A stretch of 64,000 bases of DNA, from positions 1 through 64,000 of the forward strand of contig CACWHX010000003.1 of the NCBI GenBank assembly GCA_902760845.1. Direction: 5' to 3'. The notes under the pieces were generated by a model. It was not told where the DNA came from. It saw only the letters and a list, made by a program, of their open reading frames with translations, and did no database searches. Positions 8,401-17,591 of this stretch are shown here, one piece after another; position 1 is the stretch's first letter, and each line of letters starts with the position of its first letter. The DNA comes from Oscillospiraceae bacterium. GTDB lineage: Bacteria > Bacillota > Clostridia > Oscillospirales > Oscillospiraceae. A program made the translations under genes and the position numbers.

Positions 8401-10368
8401 TCAGGCATGCAGATGTTTGGTGAAAAGCGCGCGGATCGCGTTCAGGACGGCGATGACCATGACGCCGACGTCCGCGAAAATGGCGAGCCACATGCTCGCG
8501 ATGCCGAACGCGCCGAGGATCAGGCAGAGCACCTTGACGCCGATGGCAAACCAGATGTTTTCATAGACGATGCGCATGCACTTTTTTGCAATGCGGATGG
8601 CCAGCGGGATCTTCTTCGGGTCGTCGTCCATGAGCACGACGTCCGCCGCCTCGATGGCCGCGTCCGCGCCGAGGGCGCCCATGGCGATGCCCACGTCCGC
8701 GCGGGCCAGCACCGGCGCGTCGTTGATGCCGTCGCCGACGAAGGCGAGAACAGACTTCTCCGGCTTTGCGCGCAGCAGCTCCTCCACCGCCGAGACCTTA
8801 TCCGCCGGCAGCAGCTCACAGCGCGCCTCGTCGATGCCGAGCTGCGACGCGACCGCCTCGCCGACCTTCTGCGCGTCGCCCGTGAGCATGACGGTGCGCG
8901 CGACGCCTGCATCATGCAGAGCGCGGATGGCCTCCTTCGCCGTGGGCTTCACAACGTCGGAGATCAGAATGTGGCCGGCGTAAGCGCCGTCGATGGCCAT
9001 ATGAACGATGGTGCCGACATGATGGCAGTCGATATACGGCACGCCCAGCTGCTCCATCAGCTTCGCGTTGCCGAGGGCGACGGTTCTGTCGTCGATCTTC
9101 GCCACGATGCCGTGACCGCCAAGCTCCTCCAGCTCCGTCACGCGGCTGCGGTCCAGCTTTCTTGAAGCCAGATCCGCAGGCTTCGGCGCGATCTCGCCGT
9201 CATCCTGCCAGGTGAGGCCCTCCAGATAGGCCTTCTGGATGCTCCTGGCGATGGGGTGCGAGGAGGCGATCTCCGCGTGGGCAGCCAGCTCCAGCAGCCG
9301 GTCGTTTTCCATGCTGCTGTGGTGGATGCCGTTCACCTCAAAGACGCCGTGGGTCATGGTGCCGGTCTTGTCGAAGGCGACGACCTTTGTCTTGGAGAGG
9401 GCCTCCAGATAGTTGGAGCCCTTGACCAGGATGCCTTCATGGCTGGCGCCGCCGATGCCCGCAAAGAAGCTCAGCGGAATGCTGATGACCAGCGCGCAGG
9501 GGCAGCTGATGACGAGGAAGGTCAGGGCGCGGTAGATCCAGTCGCCCCAGTTGGCGGCGGAGCCGCCCAGCAGCCGCACCACCGGCGGCAGCACCGCCAG
9601 CGCCAAGGCGCAATAGCAGACAATGGGCGTATAGTACCGCGCGAAGCGGGAGATGAAGTTCTCGCTCTTGGCCTTGCGGGAGGTGGCGTTCTCCACGAGA
9701 TCGAGGATTTTCGCCGCGGTGGATTCGCCGAATTCCTTCGTGGTGCGCAGCTTCAGAACACCGGAGAGGTTGATGCAGCCGCTGACCACGTCGTCGTTTT
9801 CGTGCACGGTACGCGGGACGCTCTCTCCGGTGAGGGCGCTGGTATCCAGAGCGCTGACGCCCTCGATGACGGTGCCGTCGATGGGCACCTTCTCACCGGG
9901 CTGTACGACAATGACCGTGCCGACGGAAACCTCGTCGGGATCGACGCGCTCCAGCGCGCCGTCGCGTTCAATGTTGGCATAGTCCGGGCGGATGTCCATG
10001 AGCGCGCCGATGTTCTTGCGGCTCTTGCCGACGGCATAGCTCTGGAACAGCTCGCCCACCTGATAAAAGAGCATGACCGCGATCGCCTCGGTATAATCGC
10101 CGCTGCGGCTGATGAGCGCGATGGCGATGGCGCCGATGGTGGCGACGGCCATGAGAAAGTTCTCGTCAAAGACCTGCCCGTTGCGAATGCCCTTCCAGGC
10201 CTTCTTGAGAATGTCGTTGCCGACGATCCAGTACGGGATCAGGTACAGGAGAAACCAGATCGGCTCCTGCACATGCTCGCCGAGAAGCTCCACGGCGAAG
10301 TGCAGCACAATCATCAGCGCTGCGGCGATGAGAATGCGCCGCAGCATCTTTTTTTGCTTCTTTGTCAT
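8401..10368 (-). CDS. P1B-type heavy-metal-translocating ATPase (Zn/Cd/Co/Ni class)
   Basis: A 655-residue metal pump. TGES (actuator), the SCPCALV membrane metal site, DKTGTMT with phosphorylated Asp333, the SSHPIA nucleotide-domain signature and GDGINDAP are all present. The last helices carry FAIGVKV and FADVGVMV, a Lys/Asp pair typical of the P1B-2 ZntA group. It lacks the usual N-terminal HMA domain; that domain is supplied by the separate 72-residue protein one base upstream. It presumably exports a soft divalent metal from the cytosol. It is near the end of the minus-strand operon beginning with the ABC importer. Confidence 0.92.
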   Translation of the reverse strand: MTKKQKKMLRRILIAAALMIVLHFAVELLGEHVQEPIWFLLYLIPYWIVGNDILKKAWKGIRNGQVFDENFLMAVATIGAIAIALISRSGDYTEAIAVMLFYQVGELFQSYAVGKSRKNIGALMDIRPDYANIERDGALERVDPDEVSVGTVIVVQPGEKVPIDGTVIEGVSALDTSALTGESVPRTVHENDDVVSGCINLSGVLKLRTTKEFGESTAAKILDLVENATSRKAKSENFISRFARYYTPIVCYCALALAVLPPVVRLLGGSAANWGDWIYRALTFLVISCPCALVISIPLSFFAGIGGASHEGILVKGSNYLEALSKTKVVAFDKTGTMTHGVFEVNGIHHSSMENDRLLELAAHAEIASSHPIARSIQKAYLEGLTWQDDGEIAPKPADLASRKLDRSRVTELEELGGHGIVAKIDDRTVALGNAKLMEQLGVPYIDCHHVGTIVHMAIDGAYAGHILISDVVKPTAKEAIRALHDAGVARTVMLTGDAQKVGEAVASQLGIDEARCELLPADKVSAVEELLRAKPEKSVLAFVGDGINDAPVLARADVGIAMGALGADAAIEAADVVLMDDDPKKIPLAIRIAKKCMRIVYENIWFAIGVKVLCLILGAFGIASMWLAIFADVGVMVIAVLNAIRALFTKHLHA

Positions 10369-10369
10369 A

Positions 10370-10588
10370 TCAGAGATAAATCTCGCAGTCGTCTTCGACC
10401 TTTTTGCAGTTTTTCAGAACCTCGGGCATGACGGCCTTGGGATCGGCGCCTTCGTCAAACTCCACGACCATCTTCTGCGCCATATAGTTCACGACGGCCT
10501 TCTGCACGCCGGGGGTCTTGTTGGCAGCGCCCTCCATCTTGTTGGCGCAGTTGGCGCAGTCCACTTCGATCTCATAGGTTTTCTTCAT
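10370..10588 (-). CDS. Stand-alone HMA-domain metallochaperone
   Basis: A 72-residue single HMA domain (ferredoxin-like fold) with the metal-binding motif Asp10-Cys11-x-x-Cys14. The acidic Asp before CxxC and a second Cys pair near the C-terminus (NCKKVEDDC) favour Zn/Cd/Ni-type rather than strictly copper binding. It lies one base upstream of the P-type ATPase, which has no HMA domain, so it probably delivers metal to that pump or regulates it in trans. Confidence 0.88.
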   Translation of the reverse strand: MKKTYEIEVDCANCANKMEGAANKTPGVQKAVVNYMAQKMVVEFDEGADPKAVMPEVLKNCKKVEDDCEIYL

Positions 10589-10612
10589 GGTTTTCCTCCT
10601 GATGTTGAAAAT

Positions 10613-10641
10613 GGGGGTGCTGCGTGTTTTGCAGCACCCCC
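10613..10641 (-). terminator. Intra-operon hairpin after the substrate-binding protein gene
   Basis: Arms gggggtgctgc (10613-10623) and gcagcaccccc (10631-10641) pair over 11 bp. On the minus strand a short TTTT follows, so it may attenuate transcription into the ATPase genes or stabilise the upstream mRNA. Confidence 0.6.
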
Positions 10642-10660
10642 GGCTGTTTTGCGGGATGGA

Positions 10661-12253
10661 TCAGGCAATGTCCAGATCGGCAGTGACCTGATAGTAGTCG
10701 CAGGCGTGGGCGGTGTAACCCGTCACATTCGCCTTGGAGATCATGTTCATCTGCAGGAAGGAGCAGAAGAGGTAGGCGTTGTCGTCCAGGATCTTCTGCT
10801 GGAGCTGGACAGCCAGCTCGCCGCGTTTGGCGGTGTCGAACTCGGTGGCGAGCTGCTCCATGAGCGCATTGACTTCTTCGTTCTCATAGGCGCCGAAGTT
10901 GTAGCTCTGGCCGGGCAGGCAGCTGGTGGTGAAGAAGTACTGGGGATCGCCGGAGGGGGCCGTCACCAGGGCGGAGGCGTAGACGTCCCAGCTGGTCATG
11001 TCGGCGAGGAACTCGCGGCGGTTGGCCGTGCAGTTGATATCGACTTCCATGCCGATCTTCTTGAGGTCCGCCTGCGCAGCCTCAGCCAGCAGCGGGAGCT
11101 CCTGACGGCTGGGATAGGTCAGCCAGCGGATGACGAGCTTGGTGCCGTCCTTCTCGCGGATGCCGTCGCCGTCGGAATCAACCCAACCGGCCTCCTCGAG
11201 GAGCTTGGCAGCGGCGTCGGGATCATACTCCTCGGTCTTGACCTTGTCGCCGCCGAAGGTGGAGAAGCCGTCCGGGAACGCACCGTGGCCGACCACGCCG
11301 TGGCCGTCGAGCAGCGTTTCAACGAAACCCTGCTTGTCGATACCCATGGCCATGGCCTTGCGGACAGCGGGATCCTGGATCACGGGGCTGGTCATGTTCA
11401 TGGAGCCGAAGAAGGCGCGGGAGGTCTGGATGCTGGAGAACTGGTAGTTGTCGTTCTCGAAGTTCGGATAAGCCTCGTAAGCCATGCCGTAGGCGGCGTC
11501 AATGTCGCCCGCCTGCAGGGCGGAGGAGAGGGTGTCGCCGTTGGAAATGGTCTTGATGGTGAGCTCATCCAGCTTGGGCTGGGTGTTCGTGAGGCCGCCC
11601 CAGTAGAGCGTATTCGGAACGAGGGTGACGTGGTCATCCGTGACCATGTCCTTCACCACGTAGGGGCCGGTGCCGACGGCGATGCCCTTGTCAAAGTCGG
11701 TGGCGTCCACATCGATGATGCAGCCGTAGGGGTCGCCCAGGTAGTTCATCAGAGCGGGGTTGGGCTCGCTGGTCTTGATGGTGAGGGTCATGCCGTCAGC
11801 CTCGATGGACTCGATCTTGGTGTCGGCAGGGGCGCGGTCGTGGACCTCGAGCAGGTGCTCGAAGCACTGCTTGACGGCAGCGGCGTCCATGTCGCGGCCG
11901 GAGGAGAACTTCACGCCGTCACGCAGGGTGATGGTCCAGGTGCAGTCGCCGTCATTCTCCCAGTCGGTGGCCAGCCAGGGCTCCAGCTCCATGGTATCGG
12001 TGTAGTGCACCAGAGTCTCGCCGATGCCGTAGCGAATGCAGGGCCAGCCGTTGTAGGTGGTGTGCGGATCGACGGTCTCTTCCCAGTTCTCACTGTTGAA
12101 GGTGGTGTCGCCGATGATCATGGTCTTGGTGCCCGCGGGAGCGGCAGCTTCTTCACTGCCGGCCGGAGCACTCTGCTCTTTGCTGCCGCAGCCGGCGAGC
12201 AGGCCGATGGCCAGCACGACGACGAGCAGCATGGAAAGAATTCTCTTGTTCAT
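10661..12253 (-). CDS. ABC transporter substrate-binding lipoprotein (NikA/DppA family 5)
   Basis: A 530-residue SBP_bac_5 protein. It starts with a lipoprotein signal and lipobox (LLAGC, then GSKEQ). The family hallmark region ETLVHYTDTMELEPWLATDW and the typical WTITLRDGVKFSSG segment are clear. Family 5 proteins bind peptides, opines, nickel-histidine or metallophores. In this operon, with a metal ATPase, HMA protein and metal-type operator, nickel or a metal chelate is the likely cargo (inference). The ABC components are encoded just upstream on the same strand. Confidence 0.88.
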   Translation of the reverse strand: MNKRILSMLLVVVLAIGLLAGCGSKEQSAPAGSEEAAAPAGTKTMIIGDTTFNSENWEETVDPHTTYNGWPCIRYGIGETLVHYTDTMELEPWLATDWENDGDCTWTITLRDGVKFSSGRDMDAAAVKQCFEHLLEVHDRAPADTKIESIEADGMTLTIKTSEPNPALMNYLGDPYGCIIDVDATDFDKGIAVGTGPYVVKDMVTDDHVTLVPNTLYWGGLTNTQPKLDELTIKTISNGDTLSSALQAGDIDAAYGMAYEAYPNFENDNYQFSSIQTSRAFFGSMNMTSPVIQDPAVRKAMAMGIDKQGFVETLLDGHGVVGHGAFPDGFSTFGGDKVKTEEYDPDAAAKLLEEAGWVDSDGDGIREKDGTKLVIRWLTYPSRQELPLLAEAAQADLKKIGMEVDINCTANRREFLADMTSWDVYASALVTAPSGDPQYFFTTSCLPGQSYNFGAYENEEVNALMEQLATEFDTAKRGELAVQLQQKILDDNAYLFCSFLQMNMISKANVTGYTAHACDYYQVTADLDIA

Positions 12254-12316
12254 ACGTGGATTCCTTTCTTTCTGTCCTTGTTGTTTTTATTTGCACCGAT
12301 GAAATCGGAATGCAGA

Positions 12317-13078
12317 TTAAAGAATGCTGTTGATGAGGTTTCGCGTGTAACCGTTCTTCGGCGCGGCGATAACCTCGGAGGGGACGCCCTGCTCCACGAT
12401 CTGGCCGCGGTACATGACGACCAGCCGATCGCAGAACTGCTGCACGAGGGCAATATCGTGGCAGATGAAGAGGATGGACATGTCGAGCTTTTGGCGAAGC
12501 TCCGTCAGCAGCTCGATGATCTCCGCCTGAATCGTGACGTCGAGCGCGCTCGTCGCCTCGTCGCAGATGAGCAGCTTCGGCTCGATGGCGAGGGCGCGAG
12601 CGATCGCTGCGCGTTGGCACTGGCCGCCGCTGACCTCGTGCGGATAGCGCTTCACGAACTCCTTCGGCAGGCCGCAGAGCTCCAATAATTCTTCAGCACG
12701 CTTCAAAGCGTCGGCTTTGGAAACGCCGTTGTTGCGCAGGCTCTCGCAGATGCCGTCGCCCAGCGTGCGGCGGGGATCGAAGGACTCCGTCGGCGTCTGG
12801 AAGACGACCTGCATCTTCTTCCACGCCTTTCGCAGATCCTTGCCCTTGCACTTGGTCACTTCCAGACCGTCGACCGTGACGCTGCCGGACGTGGCAGGAA
12901 GCAGACCCGTAATCATGTTCACAAGCGTGGTCTTGCCGCTGCCGGACTCGCCGATGACACCGAGACATTCGCCGGGCAGGAGGTCAAAGCTCGCGTCCTT
13001 CACGGCATGGACGTCCTCCCTGCCCTGGAGCTTGAAGGTTTTGGTCAGGTTCTGGATGGACAGGATCGGTTCAGCCAT
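12317..13078 (-). CDS. ABC transporter ATP-binding protein (NikE/DppF type)
   Basis: A 253-residue ATPase with Walker A GESGSGKTT, signature VSGGQCQRAAIARAL and Walker B LLICDEATSALD. The C-terminal extension found in larger OppF proteins is absent, so it resembles NikE. It overlaps the preceding ATPase gene by 8 bp and lies 63 bp from the lipoprotein gene. Together with the second ATPase it energises import through the two permeases encoded at 13865-15666. Confidence 0.88.
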   Translation of the reverse strand: MAEPILSIQNLTKTFKLQGREDVHAVKDASFDLLPGECLGVIGESGSGKTTLVNMITGLLPATSGSVTVDGLEVTKCKGKDLRKAWKKMQVVFQTPTESFDPRRTLGDGICESLRNNGVSKADALKRAEELLELCGLPKEFVKRYPHEVSGGQCQRAAIARALAIEPKLLICDEATSALDVTIQAEIIELLTELRQKLDMSILFICHDIALVQQFCDRLVVMYRGQIVEQGVPSEVIAAPKNGYTRNLINSIL

Positions 13079-13868
13079 TTCTCGCGCCTCCCCTCTCCAG
13101 CCGCGGCACGGCGGCCATCAGCGTTTTGGTATAAGCGGTTTCGGGATGATTCAAAATCTTGTCGGTCTCGCCGTACTCCACGGCGCGGCCTTTCTGCATG
13201 ACGAGGACGTTATCCGCCATGGCGCCGACGACGCCGATGTTGTGCGTGACGATGATGATGCTGACGCCGAATTCCTTTCGCATGAGCAGCATCTCCTCCA
13301 CGACCTGCTTCTGAACGTGCACGTCCAGCGCGCTGGTCGGCTCGTCGGCCATCAGGACGCTCGGGCGCAGGAGCATCGCCGACGCGATGCCGACGCGCTG
13401 CTGCATGCCGCCGGAGAGCTCGAAGGGATAGCTTTTCAAAACACGCAGCGGATCGAGAAAGCCGATTTTGCTGAGGATCTCAGACGCGCGGTCCTCAAAC
13501 TCCGCGCGGGTTACTTTTTCATGCTCGATCACGCTCTCGTAGAGCTGCGCGCCCACGGTGCGGATCGGGCAGAAACTCGCGCCGGCGCTCTGGAAGATCA
13601 TGCCGAAGTCGGGGCCGCAGAGCTTTCGCATCTCGGCGGGCTTTAAGTCGGGCAGGTTCTTGCCCTTGTACCAAATGTCGCCGCGCGTGACCATGCCGGC
13701 GGGGCCAAGCAGCCCCATGGCGGCTTTGATGAGCGTGCTCTTGCCGCTGCCGGACTCGCCGACGATGCCGAGAATTTCGCCCTCGGCGAGATCGACGGAG
13801 ATGTCCTGCACGGCAGGCTTGCCGTTGTAGGAAATTTCTACACGGTCATATTCAAGCAGTTTTTTCAC
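13071..13868 (-). CDS. ABC transporter ATP-binding protein (NikD/DppD type)
   Basis: A 265-residue ATPase: Walker A GESGSGKST, signature LSGGMQQRVGIASAM, Walker B LMADEPTSALD. It uses a GTG start that overlaps the permease stop by 4 bp (GTGA), a sign of coupled translation. It is the partner of the ATPase at 12317-13078. The short length matches NikD rather than full OppD. Confidence 0.88.
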   Translation of the reverse strand: MKKLLEYDRVEISYNGKPAVQDISVDLAEGEILGIVGESGSGKSTLIKAAMGLLGPAGMVTRGDIWYKGKNLPDLKPAEMRKLCGPDFGMIFQSAGASFCPIRTVGAQLYESVIEHEKVTRAEFEDRASEILSKIGFLDPLRVLKSYPFELSGGMQQRVGIASAMLLRPSVLMADEPTSALDVHVQKQVVEEMLLMRKEFGVSIIIVTHNIGVVGAMADNVLVMQKGRAVEYGETDKILNHPETAYTKTLMAAVPRLERGGARNG

Positions 13869-14728
13869 GCTCTCGCCCCCTTTCTCATCTTGGGGTCGAG
13901 GTAGTCGCGCACCGTATCACCGAGGAGATTGAAGATCATGACGGAAACGAAGATGGCGAGACCGGGCGCGAACGTGAGCCACGGGGCGGTCTGCAGCAGA
14001 CCGCGGGTGTCTGAGATCATGCTGCCCCACTCGGCGGCGGGCGGCTTGGCGCCGAGGCCGAGGAAGGAAAGGCCGGCGAGCTCCATCATCATGGTGCCGA
14101 TGTCCAGCATGGAGGTCACCAGAATCGGGCCCATGATGTTGGGGAGCACGTGCTTGACGATGATTTTTAGAGAGCTGCCGCCCGCGAGCTTTGCCGCGCG
14201 GAAATAGGGCATCTCCTTTTGCGCGAGCGTTTGGCTTCGGGCAATGCGGGCAAACTTCGGCCACGAAATGGCGGCCAATGCAATAATTGCGTTGTGCAGA
14301 CCGCCGCCCAGCACGCCCGCCACGGCCAGCGCAAAGACGAGGCCGGGGAACGCGAGGAAGAGGTCGGAGATACGCATGAGGATCGTGTCCGTCCAGCCGC
14401 CGACCCACGCGGCGAAGACGCCGACGATCGTGCCGATGACGGTGATGATGGCGACCAGCAGCAGGGTCGAGAAGATGCTGGTCTTTGCGCCGACGATGAC
14501 GCGCGAGAGCATGTCGCGGCCGTAGCGGTCGGTGCCGAAGACGTGCTCGGCAGAGGGCGCCATCTTGGCGATGGAGAGATCCTGCACATAGGGATCATAG
14601 GGGCAGAGCTGCTCGCAGAAGATGGACGCAAGCAGGAGCAAAATCGCAAGCGTGCCGAAAACGATGAGTCTGGCCTTGAGGGTATCGCGGCGCAGCTTCT
14701 GCACGCGGACAGTCGGTTCCTTGTTCAA
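13865..14728 (-). CDS. ABC transporter permease (NikC/DppC type)
   Basis: A membrane permease of about 287 residues with an N-terminal cytoplasmic stretch, a helix (LIVFGTLAILLLLASIF), the conserved FGTDRYGRDMLSRVI motif of DppC/NikC proteins and an EAA-like loop near ELAGLSFLGLG. I place the start at the TTG at 14728, which overlaps the upstream permease stop (TTGA). A much longer in-frame extension upstream is low-complexity shadow sequence. Part of the NikBCDE-like transporter. Confidence 0.82.
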   Translation of the reverse strand: MNKEPTVRVQKLRRDTLKARLIVFGTLAILLLLASIFCEQLCPYDPYVQDLSIAKMAPSAEHVFGTDRYGRDMLSRVIVGAKTSIFSTLLLVAIITVIGTIVGVFAAWVGGWTDTILMRISDLFLAFPGLVFALAVAGVLGGGLHNAIIALAAISWPKFARIARSQTLAQKEMPYFRAAKLAGGSSLKIIVKHVLPNIMGPILVTSMLDIGTMMMELAGLSFLGLGAKPPAAEWGSMISDTRGLLQTAPWLTFAPGLAIFVSVMIFNLLGDTVRDYLDPKMRKGARA

Positions 14729-15666
14729 TCCTGCACCACCCCCAGTCTGATACGCGGGTCCATGGCGTGATACAGCAGATCGGTGATCAGGTTCACGAGG
14801 ACATAGATGATCGCCATCCAGACGACGTAGGCCTGGATGATCGGATAGTCGCGCATGGTGATGGCGTCCACGGCGAGCTTGCCGACGCCGTCCCACATGA
14901 AGATGGACTCAATAATTGCCGTGCCGCCGAGGAGGCTTCCGATGGAGAGCGCCAAAAGCGTGATGATCGTGAGCATGGAGGACTTCATGACGCTCTTCCA
15001 GAGCGTGACGCGGCCGCGCACGCCTCTGGCCTGCGCACCGTAGACATAGTCCTTATTGAGCTCCTCCAGCACCGTGGCGCGCACCTGGCGGAGGTACTTC
15101 GCGCTCATCGCGATGGCGAGCGTGAGCGTCGGCATGGCGGCGCTCTTGAGGCTCAGGCCGTTTGAGATGACCGGGAGCCAGCCCAGCTTGATGCTGAGAA
15201 AGTACATGAGCAGCATGGCCACGAAGAAGTTGGGCAGCGAGTTTCCGACAAAGCTGCAGAACCGGATGAGATAGTCCGTGAACCGATCATGCCGCACCGC
15301 AGCCAGCACCCCGAGCGGGATGGAGATGATGATGGTCAATAAAATAGAAAGCGCCGTAAGCAGCAGCGTCGCAGGGAGCTTGGAGACGAAGGTATCGAAC
15401 ACGTTGCGCCCGGAGATGTAGCTCGTGCCCATGTCGCCGGTGAGCATACCGCCGAGCCACGAGAAATACTGCGTCAAAAACGGCTTGTCGAGACCGAGAT
15501 CGGCGCGCGCCGCGTCAATGATTGCCTGATCCACGCCGCCCTTGTTGCCGTACATTTCCGTGATGGCGTCGCTGCCGGCGATGCGCATCATGGCGAAGGA
15601 CAAAAACGTGATACCGATCAGCACCGGGATCAGCTGCACGAATCTGCGAAGCACATATTTGCCCAT
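14725..15666 (-). CDS. ABC transporter permease (NikB/DppB type)
   Basis: A 313-residue permease, first gene of the importer operon. The DppB/NikB N-terminal segment (YVLRRFVQLIPVLIGITF) and the EAA region ending in LGGTAIIESIFMWDGVGKL are clear. Six membrane segments are expected. The ATG at 15666 has a strong AGGAGG 7 bp upstream; a GTG six bases earlier is too close to that site. Its promoter is regulon site B at 15702-15746, divergent from the amidohydrolase gene. Confidence 0.88.
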   Translation of the reverse strand: MGKYVLRRFVQLIPVLIGITFLSFAMMRIAGSDAITEMYGNKGGVDQAIIDAARADLGLDKPFLTQYFSWLGGMLTGDMGTSYISGRNVFDTFVSKLPATLLLTALSILLTIIISIPLGVLAAVRHDRFTDYLIRFCSFVGNSLPNFFVAMLLMYFLSIKLGWLPVISNGLSLKSAAMPTLTLAIAMSAKYLRQVRATVLEELNKDYVYGAQARGVRGRVTLWKSVMKSSMLTIITLLALSIGSLLGGTAIIESIFMWDGVGKLAVDAITMRDYPIIQAYVVWMAIIYVLVNLITDLLYHAMDPRIRLGVVQD

Positions 15667-15701
15667 CGGCACACCTCCTAATTTGTTAGTATCGTCTTAC
15701 C

Positions 15702-15746
15702 TTTATAGCACTGCCAATCCGCTCGCACAACCTACCCCGGGGGATA
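15702..15746 (-). promoter_or_regulatory. Metal-regulon operator-promoter (site B)
   Basis: The minus strand reads TATCCCCCGGGGTA (15733-15746), TTGTGC (15725-15730), 17 bp, TATAAA (15702-15707). It drives the nikBCDEA-like, HMA and ATPase operon. Confidence 0.85.
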
Positions 15747-15781
15747 TTTTTTCAAACTTTTTGCATTTTTGTGCAATTTTT

Positions 15782-15826
15782 TATCCCCCGGGGTAGGTTG
15801 TGAGCCCCTGCTCACCGTGTTAGGAT
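15782..15826 (+). promoter_or_regulatory. Metal-regulon operator-promoter (site C)
   Basis: The plus strand reads TATCCCCCGGGGTA (15782-15795), TTGTGA (15798-15803), 17 bp, TAGGAT (15821-15826). It faces away from site B across an AT-rich 35-bp spacer and drives the M14-methyltransferase-CsoR operon. Confidence 0.85.
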
Positions 15827-15864
15827 AACATACAGAACTTTATTAAAATGAAGTGAGGAAAAGC

Positions 15865-16815
15865 ATGGAAAAGATCATTGCCGGGCATGTGCTGACGCCC
15901 GGCAAAACCGTAAAAGACCACATCCACGTGCACGGCACAGAGCTGCATGTGCCCCATGTTCTGCTCTGCGGCATGGAGGACGGGCCGACCGCGCTGATCT
16001 CCGCCGGCATCCACAACGCGGAGTATGTGGGCATCCAGGCAGCCATTGAGCTCTCCAACGAGCTGGACGTGCAGGAGCTGCGCGGCAATGTGATCATCCT
16101 GCCGCTGGCGAACCGCTCCGGCTTTGAAAACCGGACCATGTCCATGGTCTGGGAGGATGGAAAGAACCTCAACCGGGTCTTTCCCGGCGACGCGGAGGGC
16201 AGCACGGCGGAAAAACTGGCGCACACGCTCTTTGAGGTATTCATCCGCAACGTGGACTATTACATCGACCTGCACAGCGGCGACGGCTTCGAGGAGCTGA
16301 TCCCCTACGCCTATTACCTCGGCGACGCGCCGGCGGCCGGGAAGGCGCGCGAGATGATCGAGTGCGTGAACACAAAGTATTTCGTCCGCTCGAAGTGCCG
16401 CACGGGCGGCGCCTACAATCTGGCGTCCGTGCACGGCATTCCCAGCGTGCTCATTGAGCGCGGACAGCTCTCCCTGTTCAGCCGCGAGGAGATTGAGGCG
16501 GACAAGGCGGACGTGCGGAACATTCTGCGCCGCATCGGCATTCTGCCGGGCGACTATACAACCTATGAGAAAACAGAGCTCGCGGAATTCAGCGACGACG
16601 CGCCCTGCACCGGCTGCTGGTACCCCGAAAAGCAGGTGGGCGATTGGTTCCGGAAGGGCGAGAAGCTGGGCGAGATCCGCGATTACTTCGGGCGCAGCCT
16701 CTTTACGGAGTTCGCGCCGTGCGACGGGGTGCTGATCCATCAGTGTGCGTCGCTGAATATCATTGAGAAAGGACCGATGGTGACCTATGGCGTCCGGCAA
16801 AACGATTCTGAGTGA
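15865..16815 (+). CDS. M14-family zinc amidohydrolase (succinylglutamate desuccinylase/aspartoacylase-like)
   Basis: A 316-residue protein of the AstE/AspA subfamily of M14 metallocarboxypeptidases. The zinc ligands are His50 and Glu53 (GIHNAEYVG) and His137 (DLHSGD). The second half has the usual beta-rich lobe ending DGVLIHQCASLNI. Family members remove an acyl or aminoacyl group from a small amide. It heads an operon with two methyltransferases and a CsoR-like regulator, opposite a nickel/peptide-type importer, so it may process an imported or synthesised metal chelator (inference). The ATG at 15865 follows a GAGG site. Confidence 0.85.
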   Translation: MEKIIAGHVLTPGKTVKDHIHVHGTELHVPHVLLCGMEDGPTALISAGIHNAEYVGIQAAIELSNELDVQELRGNVIILPLANRSGFENRTMSMVWEDGKNLNRVFPGDAEGSTAEKLAHTLFEVFIRNVDYYIDLHSGDGFEELIPYAYYLGDAPAAGKAREMIECVNTKYFVRSKCRTGGAYNLASVHGIPSVLIERGQLSLFSREEIEADKADVRNILRRIGILPGDYTTYEKTELAEFSDDAPCTGCWYPEKQVGDWFRKGEKLGEIRDYFGRSLFTEFAPCDGVLIHQCASLNIIEKGPMVTYGVRQNDSE

Positions 16816-17575
16816 AAACCGGGAATACTGGACCGGCCGCGCGGGCGGCTATTCCAAAGTGAACCAGGCAGAGCTTCGCACCTCGCAGCGCGAGGTCTGG
16901 CGCGAGGAGCTGAGAGCGCACATTGTCCGGCAGTTTCCAGACCGCGAGGCGGGGAGCGTACAGGTTCTGGAGATCGGCACGGGGCCGGGCTTCTTCGCGA
17001 TTCTGCTTGCAGAGCTGGGATATGACGTGACGGCGATTGATCTCACGCCCGCCATGCTCGCAGAGGCGAAAAAGAACGCCGGCGCGCTCGCGGAGAAGAT
17101 CACGTTTCTGGAGATGAACGCCGAAGCGCTCTCCTTTCCGAACGGGAGCTTTGACGTGATTCTATCCCGCAACCTCACATGGAACCTCCCCCATCCGGAG
17201 ACGGCCTATCAGGAGTGGAAGCGCGTGCTTCGCCCCGGCGGCATGCTGCTGAACTTCGACGCCAACTGGTATCACTACCTGTTCGACAACGCTGCGCGCG
17301 AGGGCTATGACGCCGACCGGAAAGCCACGGCGGAGCAGGGGCTCCATGACGAGAACATCGGAGAGAACTTCGATCAGATGGAGCGCATCGCCATGCGCGT
17401 TCCCCTCTCCCGCGCGGCACGTCCGGCCTGGGATCACAGCGTGCTCTCAAAGCTCGGCCTGCACGTGACGACGGATACGGAGGCATGGAGCCGCGTCTGG
17501 TCGGCGGAGGAGAAGGTAAACTTCGCCTCCACGCCGATGTTTCTCGTGCACGCCGTTCACCCGGCAGCGCCCTGA
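16787..17575 (+). CDS. Class I SAM-dependent methyltransferase
   Basis: A 262-residue enzyme with motif I VLEIGTGPGFFAI, VTAIDLTPAML, post-II FDVILSRNLTWNLPHPE and LRPGGMLLNFD. It is a clear paralog of the protein at 7583-8320 (shared RNLTW and LLNFDA signatures). The start at 16787 overlaps the amidohydrolase gene by 29 bp, typical of translational coupling. Second gene of the operon under site C. Substrate unknown. Confidence 0.85.
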   Translation: MASGKTILSENREYWTGRAGGYSKVNQAELRTSQREVWREELRAHIVRQFPDREAGSVQVLEIGTGPGFFAILLAELGYDVTAIDLTPAMLAEAKKNAGALAEKITFLEMNAEALSFPNGSFDVILSRNLTWNLPHPETAYQEWKRVLRPGGMLLNFDANWYHYLFDNAAREGYDADRKATAEQGLHDENIGENFDQMERIAMRVPLSRAARPAWDHSVLSKLGLHVTTDTEAWSRVWSAEEKVNFASTPMFLVHAVHPAAP

Positions 17576-17591
17576 ACGAAAGGAGCAAACG

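Noticed and set aside
10112-12688. An 858-codon plus-strand open frame
   Set aside because: It lies antisense to the substrate-binding protein, HMA and ATPase genes; the composition is low-complexity shadow of GC-rich codons and it has no ribosome site or family motif.
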